A DNA stretch of 5,669 bases from positions 1-5,669 of the forward strand of contig JAKEHF010000151.1 of NCBI GenBank assembly GCA_022615295.1, given 5' to 3'. Position 1 is the first letter of the stretch; every line of letters begins with the position of its first letter. The stretch is from Actinomycetota bacterium. Lineage in GTDB: Bacteria; Actinomycetota; Acidimicrobiia; Spongiisociales; ZC4RG35. The notes under the pieces were generated by a model that had not been told where the DNA came from, did not search any database, and saw only the letters and a list, made by a program, of their open reading frames with translations. Positions 5,594 through 5,669 of this stretch are shown here, piece by piece. The translations under genes were made by a program, and so were the position numbers.

Positions 5594-5669
5594 CCAGGAC
5601 CGGTCTCTCCCCCACCCAACCACCACATCACCTGATGACAGCACCCCGGTGCGACGCTGGCTAGATGCC
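5594..5669. other. 3' flank of the HNH gene with a small inverted repeat
   Basis: No gene is visible in these 76 bases. GACC/GGTC (5592-5595 with 5602-5605) and GCACC-CC-GGTGC (5641-5652) are short inverted repeats. Neither is followed by a T-run on either strand, so a rho-independent terminator cannot be claimed. A C-rich, pyrimidine-rich stretch lies between them. Confidence 0.35.

Noticed and set aside
5641..5652. GCACC-CC-GGTGC as a terminator for the HNH gene
   Set aside because: The stem is only five base pairs with a two-base loop and no T-run follows on either strand.

Overview
The window is high-GC bacterial DNA holding six protein-coding genes, tightly packed, with no gene-free stretch over 300 bases. 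The likely source is an actinobacterium, perhaps close to the Acidimicrobiia. This is an inference from four things: a DUF222/HNH (13E12-repeat family) protein, an actinobacterial-type SOS box, a probable leaderless start, and weak or absent Shine-Dalgarno sequences. No 16S or marker-gene evidence is present.

Layout from left to right. (1) Bases 1-750, + strand: the 3' part of menA, the prenyltransferase of menaquinone synthesis, cut at the left edge. (2) 783-1565, + strand: a lipoprotein with two META/HslJ-like domains. (3) 1617-2105, - strand: a small four-helix membrane protein of the DoxX / DUF417 (RclC-like) type. (4) 2175-2990, + strand: a second lipoprotein with two META-like domains, divergent from gene 3 and related to gene 2. 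(5) 2975-4429, - strand: a lipoprotein with a Thr/Ser-rich linker and a WD40/YVTN-like beta-propeller, overlapping the 3' end of gene 4 by 16 bases. (6) 4535-5593, + strand: a DUF222 protein with a C-terminal HNH nuclease domain. The last 76 bases hold only a small inverted repeat.

How they fit together: three of the six products are predicted lipoproteins and two more are membrane proteins, so genes 1-5 form an envelope-centred neighbourhood. MenA points to menaquinone-based respiration. The RclC/DoxX-like protein and the META lipoproteins could belong to envelope stress or redox protection, but that is inference from family and position only. Gene 6 looks functionally separate.

The strongest regulatory signal is in front of gene 6. 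A -35/-10 promoter with a 17-base spacer is placed for a leaderless transcript, and a LexA-type SOS box sits on its -10. A perfect E. coli-type DnaA box lies a little upstream. I found no CRISPR array, tRNA, rRNA, insertion sequence or convincing rho-independent terminator. The window does not obviously contain a new multi-gene system. The best leads are the SOS-type control of the HNH gene and the META-domain lipoprotein subfamily with a shared Cys-x-Pro-Pro motif.
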